Part shown: piece after piece, positions 34,911 through 43,371 of the stretch
Position numbering within the stretch: position 1 is the first letter of the stretch
Layout: every line of letters starts with the position of its first letter
Source: Flavobacterium zepuense
GTDB taxonomy: Bacteria > Bacteroidota > Bacteroidia > Flavobacteriales > Flavobacteriaceae
DNA: 64,000 bases
Assembly (NCBI RefSeq): GCF_007097145.1
Contig: NZ_VJVZ01000001.1
Coordinates: forward strand, 558,001 to 622,000
Direction: 5' to 3'
The notes under the pieces: generated by a model
Told to the model about the DNA's origin: nothing
Seen by the model: the letters and a program-made list of their open reading frames with translations, nothing else
The model's database searches: none
Made by a program: the position numbers and the translations under genes

Positions 34911-36814
34911 TAGTAAATAATTGTTGGTTTAATAAATATATGCAGTTTAGAATTACTTTTAGATTTGCGCCTGCTGCTAAAAAACCATTTTAAAATAGGT
35001 ATCCTGGAAATCAGTGGCACTCCCGAACCCGAATTTTCCTTTCTTAGTTCATCAAGTCCTCCTAATAATACCATTTCGTTATTTTTAACGCGTACTAAAG
35101 ACTGAAATTTTTGCGTAGCTTTTCCCGGAGGGGCAGTTTCTCCTACTCTAGCTAAAAACGAACTTTTTTCTACAGATACTGTTAGTGTAACACTTTCATC
35201 TGTAGATACATTAGGTTTAATAGAAACGCTAAGATTAGCTTCGGTAGATTTCCATGTACCTGATTGTAACACACTGTTGTTAAGTGTATTTGTTAGTAGT
35301 TGGTTATTTTGCTCAAAATAATAACTTGTTTCTCCTATGGCAAGTTTTGCTTCATGCCCGCTAAGGGTTGCAATTTTAGGGGTAGATTCTATTTTTATTA
35401 TAGAGTTATCTTCTAAAAATTTAAGGTTTAAGTAAAAAGCTTCGGTTACCTTACCCAACTTTACAACACCAAGGCCATTAAACGCATCTATAAGGCTATT
35501 AACCGATGATCCATTAATATTTACATCTCCGGATGGAAAAATGGTACCACCTGTTTTTACAGTATTTTCTTTATCTAATGTGGCTTTTAAACCTGTTTGC
35601 AAATCGTACGATTTATTGTACTGCACTATCATTACATCTATTTGTACTAATGGTACAACTTTATCTATTTGCTGAATGTAAAGCCTCATTTCATCTATTG
35701 TAGTTTTAGCGCCTGATACTATAAGTGCATTTAATTCTACAAATTCTTTTATCTCTACCTTATCCTGAAATATTTTAGGAAGCGCAAGCAAAACCGATTC
35801 TATTGAGCGATTTTCTAAAGCAATTATTTCGGTCGCCCTTAAACCCTCCGTTACCTGTTCTCCTATCAAATAAAAATTATTTTCTTTTTTATAGGTGTAC
35901 TTTTTCCCTTTAAAAATATGTTCTAAAAGATCATCGAATGTTATATTATCAGCAACTAAGGTTGTCTTTTCGTTTTCCGGCTTGTTATACAAAAAATATG
36001 TGATATGCAATTTATCTGCAGCATCTATAAGTAAGGCAGCCGCATCTGCCTCATTAGCACGTATGGTAAGAAAGCCCGATTTGTTTGTGCCCACTTCAAA
36101 ATATCCTACCTCACCAAATTCAGATTTCAGTATCTTATTCTTAGCGCTGGTTTTATCCGGGATAGCTGTTACAGGTTGAAGATTTTTCTCAATAAAATAA
36201 AAACCGTTTTCATCTTTAGTAGCCACTAAATTATTTGATTTTGCAATCATATCTATAACCTGATCAAAAGGGCGGTTAAGAATATAAGATGTTATAGGCA
36301 ATCCTTTAACATCCTGAGAAAGTATAATATTTTTACCCGATTTATCTATTATTGCCTGCGCCACAGACACAAGGGTATCATTTTGAAGCCTAACAGATAA
36401 AAAATCATTTTGGGCACTATAGTCTACATCAATAATTTTAGCAAGTTTTTTTTCAACTACCTTAACTGCTTTTCTTTTTTTTACAATAATAATATTACTC
36501 ATAAAAGAAACGTCAAGATCATACTTTTCGGTAAGAAATAATATAACGTCTTTTACGGTAACATCATAAAAATTGTTTGCAATGATATCGTTAAGGTCGT
36601 TATCAACACTCATGTTTAATTGATGCTCACTGGCAATGGTAGATATAAAATCATGCAATGTGAGGCCAGAAACATCTATTTTAATAACTTCATTTATGCC
36701 CGGTTTTTGCTTAGAAAATTCATCAAGCCTGGCACTTAATTGTGCAAGATCTTGTTGGGCAAAAGCAGGAATACCCATGGTTAATATTATAATGAACAGT
36801 ATTTTTTTTAGCAT
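34910..36814 (-). CDS. gspD: Secretin (GspD/PilQ family)
   Basis: 634 residues with a signal peptide (MLKKILFIIILTMGIPAFAQ). N-terminal secretin/STN-type repeats follow (DVSGLTLHDFISTIASEHQLNMS; then NNFYDVTVKDVILFLTEKYDLD), with further N-domains to about 400. The C-terminal secretin domain is unmistakable: VPLVQIDVMIVQYNKS, IESTPKIATLSGHEAKLAIGE, KPNVSTDESVTLTVSVEKSSF, VRVKNNEMVLLGGLD and SGVPLISRIPILKWFFSS. Forms the outer-membrane channel. 5 nt after gspE. Confidence 0.93.
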   Translation of the reverse strand: MLKKILFIIILTMGIPAFAQQDLAQLSARLDEFSKQKPGINEVIKIDVSGLTLHDFISTIASEHQLNMSVDNDLNDIIANNFYDVTVKDVILFLTEKYDLDVSFMSNIIIVKKRKAVKVVEKKLAKIIDVDYSAQNDFLSVRLQNDTLVSVAQAIIDKSGKNIILSQDVKGLPITSYILNRPFDQVIDMIAKSNNLVATKDENGFYFIEKNLQPVTAIPDKTSAKNKILKSEFGEVGYFEVGTNKSGFLTIRANEADAAALLIDAADKLHITYFLYNKPENEKTTLVADNITFDDLLEHIFKGKKYTYKKENNFYLIGEQVTEGLRATEIIALENRSIESVLLALPKIFQDKVEIKEFVELNALIVSGAKTTIDEMRLYIQQIDKVVPLVQIDVMIVQYNKSYDLQTGLKATLDKENTVKTGGTIFPSGDVNINGSSVNSLIDAFNGLGVVKLGKVTEAFYLNLKFLEDNSIIKIESTPKIATLSGHEAKLAIGETSYYFEQNNQLLTNTLNNSVLQSGTWKSTEANLSVSIKPNVSTDESVTLTVSVEKSSFLARVGETAPPGKATQKFQSLVRVKNNEMVLLGGLDELRKENSGSGVPLISRIPILKWFFSSRRKSKSNSKLHIFIKPTIIY

Positions 36815-36819
36815 TTTAG

Positions 36820-38217
36820 TTAGATGTTTATCAATATAGAATATATTTCCTCAAGCGAAGTACCGCCTTCCGCGAGTATATCAAAAGCCTTGTCTGATAA
36901 GCTTTTATGACCTTCAATTGTATTTATTTTACTTATAAAATTATTTTTTATAGCTTCTGCTGTGGGCATATCAATATTAAGCACTTCATAAATTGCAATC
37001 CTGCTTTTATAGCCTGTATGGTAACACGAATTGCACCCGCCGGCTTTATAAATTTTTGTAAGCTCGTAAGGAATTTTATAGCTTACAGGGAAATCTTCCC
37101 GTGCATAGTTTACTTCTTTTTTACAATTATCACATAGTTTTCTAACAAGGCGCTGCGCTACAGACAGATTAAGTGTTTCGGCTATAAGATATGATGGTAT
37201 TCCCATATCTATTAATCTTGAAATAGTTCCTGTAGCAGAGTTGGTGTGAATTGTAGATAAAACCAAATGCCCTGTTAACGATGCCCTGATTGCCATTAAA
37301 GCAGTCTCGGGATCCCTTATCTCTCCTAACATAATTACATCGGGGTCCTGCCTTAAAAAAGACTTTAATGCAGTGGCAAAAGTTAAACCTATATCTTCTT
37401 TTAACTGTACCTGGTTTATGCCTTTAAGTGTATACTCTATAGGATCTTCTACAGTAACAATATTTCGTTTACTGTCGTTTAAAAGTTTAAGCGTGGCATA
37501 TAGCGTGGTGGTTTTACCAGAACCGGTTGGACCGCTAATAAGTATAATACCGTGCGGCTTTTTAACAGCTTCAAGATAATCATACAGCTCCTGGTCTTTA
37601 AGTCCTAATGTTTTAAGATCTATATTAGAAGCATCTTGTCCTAAAAGCCTCATTACAATTTTTTCGCCAAAAAGTGTTGGCAAAATAGAAACCCTTATAT
37701 CAAAATTATTATTTGTTATCCTGCCATCCTGCGGCAGCCTCTTTTCGGTAATATTAAGTTTTGCCTTAATTTTAATTTTATTTACCAGCTCTAAATAGTT
37801 ATCCTGTTCTACCTTATATCTTTCTATAAGCTGGCCGTCTATTCTAAAGCGTATACGCGCACTTTCTTCGTACACTTCAAAATGAATATCACTGCTTTTA
37901 AGCGATTTAGCTTCGCGCAAAAGTGTATCAAGAAAATCAGTATTCTCTATATTTAAAGATTTTTCTGTCTCTACAGCTCTCTCTTTCCTATAGTATACAG
38001 AAAGTGCTTTTTCTATTTCTATAGATGAGTAAGGCAATAAATTAACCTTACCACCTAATAATAATTCGAGTTCATCTTTTAAATCATCTATTGAGCTTGT
38101 TTCATCTGCATAAAAACTAAGCATACCGGCTTCGTTACCTTTAGGAAGTATTTTATAATGATTTGCCATATCACCAGAAATAAGATGATGATTTTCCTGC
38201 TGGACAATAATTTCCAT
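36820..38217 (-). CDS. gspE: Type II secretion / type IV pilus assembly ATPase
   Basis: 465 residues. N-terminal GspE_N-like part (~1-110), then the hexameric ATPase: Walker A GPTGSGKTT (229-237), Asp box VTVEDPIEY, Walker B-like PDVIMLGEIRDPETA, His box LSTIHTNSATG, and a four-Cys zinc site (LCDNCKK...GGCNSCYHTGY) as in GspE/PilB. It powers pseudopilus extension. Only one such ATPase is encoded and no PilT-like retraction ATPase is present in the operon, which points to secretion or non-retracting fibres. Confidence 0.94.
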   Translation of the reverse strand: MEIIVQQENHHLISGDMANHYKILPKGNEAGMLSFYADETSSIDDLKDELELLLGGKVNLLPYSSIEIEKALSVYYRKERAVETEKSLNIENTDFLDTLLREAKSLKSSDIHFEVYEESARIRFRIDGQLIERYKVEQDNYLELVNKIKIKAKLNITEKRLPQDGRITNNNFDIRVSILPTLFGEKIVMRLLGQDASNIDLKTLGLKDQELYDYLEAVKKPHGIILISGPTGSGKTTTLYATLKLLNDSKRNIVTVEDPIEYTLKGINQVQLKEDIGLTFATALKSFLRQDPDVIMLGEIRDPETALMAIRASLTGHLVLSTIHTNSATGTISRLIDMGIPSYLIAETLNLSVAQRLVRKLCDNCKKEVNYAREDFPVSYKIPYELTKIYKAGGCNSCYHTGYKSRIAIYEVLNIDMPTAEAIKNNFISKINTIEGHKSLSDKAFDILAEGGTSLEEIYSILINI

Positions 38218-38219
38218 AG

Positions 38220-38711
38220 TTATCTAATTAAAGTTAGGTTATAATTATCCGTTAATAGATCTATAGCTATTATAGCAGTAAGCAAGAGAGAGGCATATCC
38301 GGCTAAAGGTATCGTAGCGTTTGATTTGTACATCTTTTTAAATATATAGTACAAAACAATTGAGAACACTAGCGAAAAAATAAAATATAAAATATAATTA
38401 TTAAAAACAAAAAATGGTGTTACAGCCAGATAGAATATCAGGTCACCTATGCCAAAATAATTTTCAAAAGGATTTGTTACCGATTTATTTTTAAAACTCA
38501 TATAACCAAATAAAATTAAAAAGGTTAAAACAAAAAATAAACTATTATAAATTAAGATAATATAATTTGAGTTATTTAGGTAAACACCGGTTAAATAACA
38601 TCCTGAAATAAAAAGGACTATAGGCAAAAGTATATGTATATGCCTGTATTTTACATCCTGATAAAACATTATAAGAAGACAAAGGAGCGTAGTTATAATA
38701 CTGAGTATCAT
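38220..38711 (-). CDS. One-domain prepilin peptidase (A24 family)
   Basis: 163 residues with about six membrane segments. The two catalytic aspartates of the A24 family are visible: D19 in FYQDVKYRHIH and D90 in the GxGD motif FGIGDLIFYL. The N-terminal methyltransferase/zinc domain of PilD/GspO is absent, so it resembles TadV/FlaK-type short peptidases. It lies between gspE (2-nt gap) and the GspG-like gene (0-nt gap) and should process the four Lys-Ala-type prepilins of this operon. Confidence 0.85.
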   Translation of the reverse strand: MILSIITTLLCLLIMFYQDVKYRHIHILLPIVLFISGCYLTGVYLNNSNYIILIYNSLFFVLTFLILFGYMSFKNKSVTNPFENYFGIGDLIFYLAVTPFFVFNNYILYFIFSLVFSIVLYYIFKKMYKSNATIPLAGYASLLLTAIIAIDLLTDNYNLTLIR

Positions 38712-39152
38712 TTATTCTTTAACAACTTCAGTTAATACTTTCTTTTGGTCAATTTCCCATGTATTAAAACTCCCATCGCCATCAAGATCACTTACAGAAG
38801 TTGCCCTGGCAAGAAAAGAATTATTTGATGATTCTACAATTTCAATTTTATACACGGCCTGCCCCCCTTCTTCAACAGTTAGCTCCTGTTCAAAACCAAG
38901 TTCTTCAAGACTGCCGGAATACTTAGAATACCTATAAAAATTACTTTTCTGAAGCCCATAAACCTGATTAAGCATTGCCTGTGCCTCAATTGCTTTTGCC
39001 TGGCCTATAACCGATGTTTGGTTGGGTAACACCATTAGCAATAAAATACCTATAATACATAAAACAATAAGTATTTCTGTTAATGAATAAGCTTTAAGAT
39101 TGCCCTTTTTAAATTGTTTAGTAATTTTAGTTAGATTGGTTTTCATATTCAA
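38712..39152 (-). CDS. gspG: Major pseudopilin, GspG-like
   Basis: 146 residues. The prepilin signal is GNLKA|YSLTEILIVLCIIG: leader of 21 residues ending Lys-Ala, mature Tyr1, Glu5 present, then the hydrophobic helix. A conserved Pro follows (VLPNQ). Near the C-terminus SDLDGDGSFNTWEID looks like the calcium loop of GspG-type pseudopilins. Would form the bulk of the pseudopilus. Confidence 0.85.
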   Translation of the reverse strand: MNMKTNLTKITKQFKKGNLKAYSLTEILIVLCIIGILLLMVLPNQTSVIGQAKAIEAQAMLNQVYGLQKSNFYRYSKYSGSLEELGFEQELTVEEGGQAVYKIEIVESSNNSFLARATSVSDLDGDGSFNTWEIDQKKVLTEVVKE

Positions 39153-39172
39153 AATGTTATTTTGATACTTTT

Positions 39173-40288
39173 TTAGTGATTAATGATTTTACTTAAATCA
39201 AACATTGGTGCATACATAGATATCATTATAACACCTACAACTAAGCCGATTATTATTATTATAAGAGGCTCTAATATTACCCCTATCATTTTTGTTTGAT
39301 GGCTAATTTCTTCGTTATACTGATCGCTTAGCCGCTCAAACATTATATCTAATTGGTTAACCTGCTCTGCCACTTCAACCATAGATATTAATTTATCTTC
39401 GTATACTTTATGTTTTTTTAAACATTCGCTTAAAGATGCACCGCGTGTAATATCATATTTAATTTGTTCGATTGAACTTTCTATAGGATAAAATCCTATC
39501 ATCTTTGCAGTAAGTGATAGTGACGTTATTAACGGAGTTTTTGATGTAATTAAAAGATTCATAGATTGACAAAATCTCGAAATATAAATTTTTTGTATTA
39601 GATGCCCAAAAAAAGGAATTTTTAAAACCATGCCTGCTAAAAAATTTCTGTAGCCATTTTTTTTACGCATACTATAATGCATAAAAATTAAACCAATAAT
39701 AATAATAGCTAAAACACTAAACACAATGCCAGAGTTATTTGATATTTTTATTATATACTGAGTACTTTTAGGTAACTCACTACCAAACTGCTTAAATACA
39801 GAGCTAAACATGGGTACTACTTTTGTAAGCATAAAGTATAGCACTAAAAATGTAACTATAAGCACTATGCATGGGTAAGTAAGTACCGAAACTATTTGCC
39901 TTTTCATTTGTATTTTTCTGCTAAAAAATTTTTGCAGCTCTAAAAGCACTTCTTCCAGTTTCCTGGTTTCTTCACCTATTTGTATACTGTAATATTCATA
40001 AGCCGAAAAATGGCCCGATACCATCATTGCTTCATAAATAGTTTTACCTTCAACAACTTTATCTTTAATTTCCTGTATAATTTCTTTTTCTAATTTATCT
40101 TTAGTTTGTCTTGCTAAAATTTCTAACGCTTTTTTAAAATCAACCCCTGCTTTAAGCAACATACCCAACTCTCTATAAAAAACTTCCTTCTTTTTATCGG
40201 AAAATTTTTTATTAAAGTTAATTTCCCAATTAAGATTTAAACTCTTTTGGGGCGTAGTCTTTTTGTATGTGCTTAAATCAAAACTCAT
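39173..40288 (-). CDS. gspF: Inner-membrane platform protein GspF/PilC
   Basis: 371 residues with the two T2SSF repeats: FYRELGMLLKAGVDFKKALEIL...AYEYYSIQIGEETRKLEEVL (first) and FCQSMNLLITSKTPLITSLSLTA...LISMVEVAEQVNQLDIMFERL (second), each followed by a membrane helix region, and the terminal LEPLIIIIIGLVVGVIMISMYAPMF. This is the membrane rotor/platform on which GspE acts. Overlaps the preceding pseudopilin gene by 11 nt. Confidence 0.93.
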   Translation of the reverse strand: MSFDLSTYKKTTPQKSLNLNWEINFNKKFSDKKKEVFYRELGMLLKAGVDFKKALEILARQTKDKLEKEIIQEIKDKVVEGKTIYEAMMVSGHFSAYEYYSIQIGEETRKLEEVLLELQKFFSRKIQMKRQIVSVLTYPCIVLIVTFLVLYFMLTKVVPMFSSVFKQFGSELPKSTQYIIKISNNSGIVFSVLAIIIIGLIFMHYSMRKKNGYRNFLAGMVLKIPFFGHLIQKIYISRFCQSMNLLITSKTPLITSLSLTAKMIGFYPIESSIEQIKYDITRGASLSECLKKHKVYEDKLISMVEVAEQVNQLDIMFERLSDQYNEEISHQTKMIGVILEPLIIIIIGLVVGVIMISMYAPMFDLSKIINH

Positions 40289-40778
40289 TTTTATCTTTTA
40301 CTTTTAAAAGTTGATCGGCGTATATTTTTTTATAAAAATTTAATTGTGTTTCTACATTATCAATATTTAAATGACACTGCAACCTTTGATAAATATTTTT
40401 TTTTGACTCACTGCTTATAGTATCAATTTTTACTTTTGTTACGGCTACAAAAAATGTATCTGTAAGATTTTCACGCTCTAATACAAAATATTCTGCTGTA
40501 TAATTATATCGTGATTTACTACCATCATAGTTATTAAAAATAAGAGCATCATCATCTAAAAGCATCATCAATTCGCTATCATAAATACCTTTTTGTAAGC
40601 TATAGGTAAGCCTGTTTACATCATTAATTTGTTGATTTTGCTTTTTAAAATCAAACAATCTTTCAGAACTCACAGTAAATATTACAAAAATTATAGCAAT
40701 TATAATTGCTGTAATTGCAAGGCCTACAACCACTTCAACTATTGTAAATGCTTTTATATTGTAGCCGTTATTATTCAT
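40278..40778 (-). CDS. Minor pseudopilin (GspH/I/J-like) 2
   Basis: 166 residues from the ATG at 40778, chosen because it puts a short leader before the prepilin signal GYNIKA|FTIVEVVVGL (Glu5 present). The ATG overlaps the stop of the preceding pseudopilin gene by 8 nt, typical coupling. A longer start at 40817 would place odd hydrophobic residues before the leader. C-terminal domain beta-rich, with an extended FAVTKVKIDTI segment. Confidence 0.8.
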   Translation of the reverse strand: MNNNGYNIKAFTIVEVVVGLAITAIIIAIIFVIFTVSSERLFDFKKQNQQINDVNRLTYSLQKGIYDSELMMLLDDDALIFNNYDGSKSRYNYTAEYFVLERENLTDTFFVAVTKVKIDTISSESKKNIYQRLQCHLNIDNVETQLNFYKKIYADQLLKVKDKNEF

Positions 40779-41112
40779 TATTTGTATAAAAAAACTGCTC
40801 AGGATAATCCTGCACACTGTCTCTGTATTTTACAATAGTTTTACTAAGATTACTATTTACAATCTGTGTTTCTATGTTATAATTTTGTTGGCCTTTTTCT
40901 TCAAATATTGAATCTTGTTGTAATTGAGCCATAAAAAAGGCTTCATATATTTTGTTCTTAGATGAATAAAATTTTAAAGATGTTTTGCTTGTAAAAACAG
41001 CCGAATATATCATGACCGCTATGTATAAACATACTGATATGATACTTAATGCCACTACAGATTCCAGCAATGAGTTCGCTTTAATATTACAGTAATCTTT
41101 TAATAAGCCCAT
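40771..41112 (-). CDS. Minor pseudopilin (GspI-like) 1
   Basis: 113 residues from the ATG at 41112 (in-frame ATGs at 41130 and 41148 are alternatives). Prepilin signal YCNIKA|NSLLESVVALS with Glu5. Small beta domain follows, as in GspI. Overlaps the GspK-like gene by 26 nt. Confidence 0.75.
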   Translation of the reverse strand: MGLLKDYCNIKANSLLESVVALSIISVCLYIAVMIYSAVFTSKTSLKFYSSKNKIYEAFFMAQLQQDSIFEEKGQQNYNIETQIVNSNLSKTIVKYRDSVQDYPEQFFYTNNE

Positions 41113-42298
41113 ACTTCTCTTCCTTTTCATTAAAAACCTGCACTCCAATAAAATAGCTGGGTCTTTTTTTACTATTTATTTCAACATCTGCCAAACAATT
41201 TTCATAATTAGATACGGCTGTTTTGTGCGAAAGTTTGTTAGTGTAAACTGAGCCAAAAACATCACTTTTAAGCATCAGCTTACCTTTACAATATATATCC
41301 CCAACTATATAACCACCCTTATCAATATCAATACTATTATTATCTAATGCTCTGTCCGGAAATCCAAAAAGTATAATATTTCCTAAAATTTTAGTGTTTT
41401 CGCCAATAATTATAGTACTCTCATCTAACGTATCGTTAAAAATCGTTACTCCTGAAGGATATAAAAATTCTGAATTTTTACCTATTTGCAATCTTTTGGT
41501 AGCCAGTGCCTGTACAGTACCTTTAAATCCATCTTCAAAAACAATTATCGGAGCTCTAATTATAACATCCTCAAGATGAACGGTATTTTTTATATAAACT
41601 GAGTCTGCCGAATAAAGCACAATATTGCCCTTAATATTCACATTAGATAAAACCGACCCACTTATATTAATATTTTTTGTCTCATTAAAAAAAGAGTTAA
41701 AGTATAATGAATCATTTATCTTTTCCACGTTAGCCAAGTTGCTATTAACACCCGAGTTTTGCTGAAATGCATCTTCTAATCTGTTGTTAATTTCAGGAAG
41801 GTAATTTAGTGATTTTGAGACACCACCGCTTAATGTCAGCAAATTAGGCTTACTATCAATGTAAAGTGCCCTGATGTCTTCTGATGATAATTTCTTTTCT
41901 CCCACTAACTTTACGCTACCGGAGTATGATAGACTATTACCAAAATCGGTTAAATACAAACAGGTAGCATTATTATCATACTGCCCTGCAAAATGAACCG
42001 ATGCAACAGTATCATTCTTAACAAATGATCTTGCAGTAATAACTGTAAACAAACCAAATTGTTTGATATCATATTCATCAGTTATACCATTTTGGGGGTC
42101 GGGTTCAGTATTTTCCATATCCATATTGCCCAAAGCAAAATTCACTAAAGATTGGTTGTGCACATAGAGCTCTTCGTGGGTAACATAATACAGATTTAAC
42201 TGATTGTATAAGTTAGCTATATATAACAATGAACCACATAGTAAAGACACTATTAGGCAAACATATATGGCATATAGTAAACTATGGGCTTTAACCAT
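41087..42298 (-). CDS. GspK-like tip pseudopilin with bactofilin/beta-helix domain
   Basis: 403 residues. A very short leader precedes a class III-like signal, MVKA|HSLLYAIYVCLIVSLL: Lys-Ala at the cleavage site but Tyr instead of Glu at +5, the feature that marks tip subunits such as GspK. Residues ~195-350 contain regularly spaced short strands (GSVLSNVNIKGNIVLYSADS, VHLEDVIIRAPIIVFEDGF, GYIVGDIYCKGKLML) like a right-handed beta-helix or bactofilin. Could cap the pseudopilus. Overlaps the MORN gene by 8 nt. Confidence 0.7.
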   Translation of the reverse strand: MVKAHSLLYAIYVCLIVSLLCGSLLYIANLYNQLNLYYVTHEELYVHNQSLVNFALGNMDMENTEPDPQNGITDEYDIKQFGLFTVITARSFVKNDTVASVHFAGQYDNNATCLYLTDFGNSLSYSGSVKLVGEKKLSSEDIRALYIDSKPNLLTLSGGVSKSLNYLPEINNRLEDAFQQNSGVNSNLANVEKINDSLYFNSFFNETKNINISGSVLSNVNIKGNIVLYSADSVYIKNTVHLEDVIIRAPIIVFEDGFKGTVQALATKRLQIGKNSEFLYPSGVTIFNDTLDESTIIIGENTKILGNIILFGFPDRALDNNSIDIDKGGYIVGDIYCKGKLMLKSDVFGSVYTNKLSHKTAVSNYENCLADVEINSKKRPSYFIGVQVFNEKEEKYGLIKRLL

Positions 42299-43082
42299 TA
42301 TTTTGATTCTCTTTATTTTTTTTAGAAAATAATCTTTTAAAAAAGCCAGGCTTTTTTTCCTTTCGCTGCTTAACTGTTTCAGCCTGTTGTACGGCTTTAA
42401 CTTCTGCAGTATCGTTAATTGGCGCGTCTTTCTTTTTAAAAATTCGTTTAAAGAACCCCGGCTTTTTTTGATTAGCAGAATTTTCCTGTACAGCTACTTT
42501 ATTTTTATTGTCCTTTTTATAAAACACTCTTTTTATAAAACCAGGCTTACCGTTAGCTGGCTGAAGCGTATCTTTTACAGGCTTAACTTTTTTAACAACA
42601 ACTTTACCTTCGCGGTACTTAAGAGTATCTTTGTTTATAAAATTAATCCAACGGCCATGCTTTAAACTATTTTTATAAGTACCTGTTTCGGTTAAAAAAC
42701 CGGTTTTATCATACGCAAAATAACTTCCGTCTTTTTGTCCATCATCATAATAGGTCTTTGATTGCAGCGTACCATTTTCAAACCAGGTTTTCCAATAACC
42801 TTCTCTTAGGCCTTTTTTATATTTACCGGCTTCGGCGAGCTGATTACTATGATAATATTTTAAGAAATCGTCTTGAAGGAGTTCACCGCCAACACCATGC
42901 TCGCTACTATGTATAGTTCCTCCTTTAAACCAATAATATGTTTTACCCTCCTTGGGTGTAATATCCTTATCGGTTGTAAAAAATTCATACCGGAAATACT
43001 CATCCGAAATGCGCTTTTTTAAGGATGTTTCACTAAACGAAAATAGGGCAAAAACTCCCAGTAACAGAAAATACTTACGCAT
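42291..43082 (-). CDS. Exported MORN/YwqK-type repeat protein, first gene of the secretion operon
   Basis: 263 residues with a signal peptide (MRKYFLLLGVFALFSFS). Residues ~70-155 hold MORN-variant repeats (YYHSNQLAEAGKYKKGLREG, WFENGTLQSKTYYDDGQKDG, YDKTGFLTETGTYKNSLKHG), which form a beta meander. The C-terminal ~90 residues are basic and contain three copies of KPGFxKRxFxKK (near 178, 207 and 244). Operon leader; function unknown, perhaps envelope anchoring. Confidence 0.7.
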   Translation of the reverse strand: MRKYFLLLGVFALFSFSETSLKKRISDEYFRYEFFTTDKDITPKEGKTYYWFKGGTIHSSEHGVGGELLQDDFLKYYHSNQLAEAGKYKKGLREGYWKTWFENGTLQSKTYYDDGQKDGSYFAYDKTGFLTETGTYKNSLKHGRWINFINKDTLKYREGKVVVKKVKPVKDTLQPANGKPGFIKRVFYKKDNKNKVAVQENSANQKKPGFFKRIFKKKDAPINDTAEVKAVQQAETVKQRKEKKPGFFKRLFSKKNKENQNNG

Positions 43083-43286
43083 ATAAAAACCGTATTTAGT
43101 ATGGGCAATATAACATTTTTTTAACGAGATTTAACAAAGTTTTAGGTACTTTAACACTTAGTAAACCGCACATTTTTTTCGTAATTTTTACACTACAAAA
43201 AGTGCTACATTTTACGATAATATGCATTTTTTGATATATAAATAATTTTTGTAAAGTCATATAAATAAAGGGCTTTATCGTAATAA
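43083..43286. other. Gene-free spacer between the secretion operon and the silent RHS tip
   Basis: AT-rich; should contain the promoter of the secretion operon on the minus strand, but no exact -7 box is found. An in-frame TAA at 43284-43286 closes the frame directly before the repeat at 43287. Confidence 0.4.
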
Positions 43287-43371
43287 GATTACTATCCTTT
43301 CGGGATGCTCGTGCCTAACCGCCATGGCAACACTCCTGACTACAGGTATGGGTTTAATGGACAGGAAATGG
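43287..43371 (+). repeat. Inverted repeat copy IR-L (85 bp, RHS core fragment)
   Basis: Encodes DYYPFGMLVPNRHGNTPDYR and the following YGFNGQEM. By eye it differs from the copy at 47539-47623 at one base (C43310). Contains GCCATGGC (43321-43328) and CCTGACTACAGG (43335-43346), small dyads that could mark a crossover site. Confidence 0.9.
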
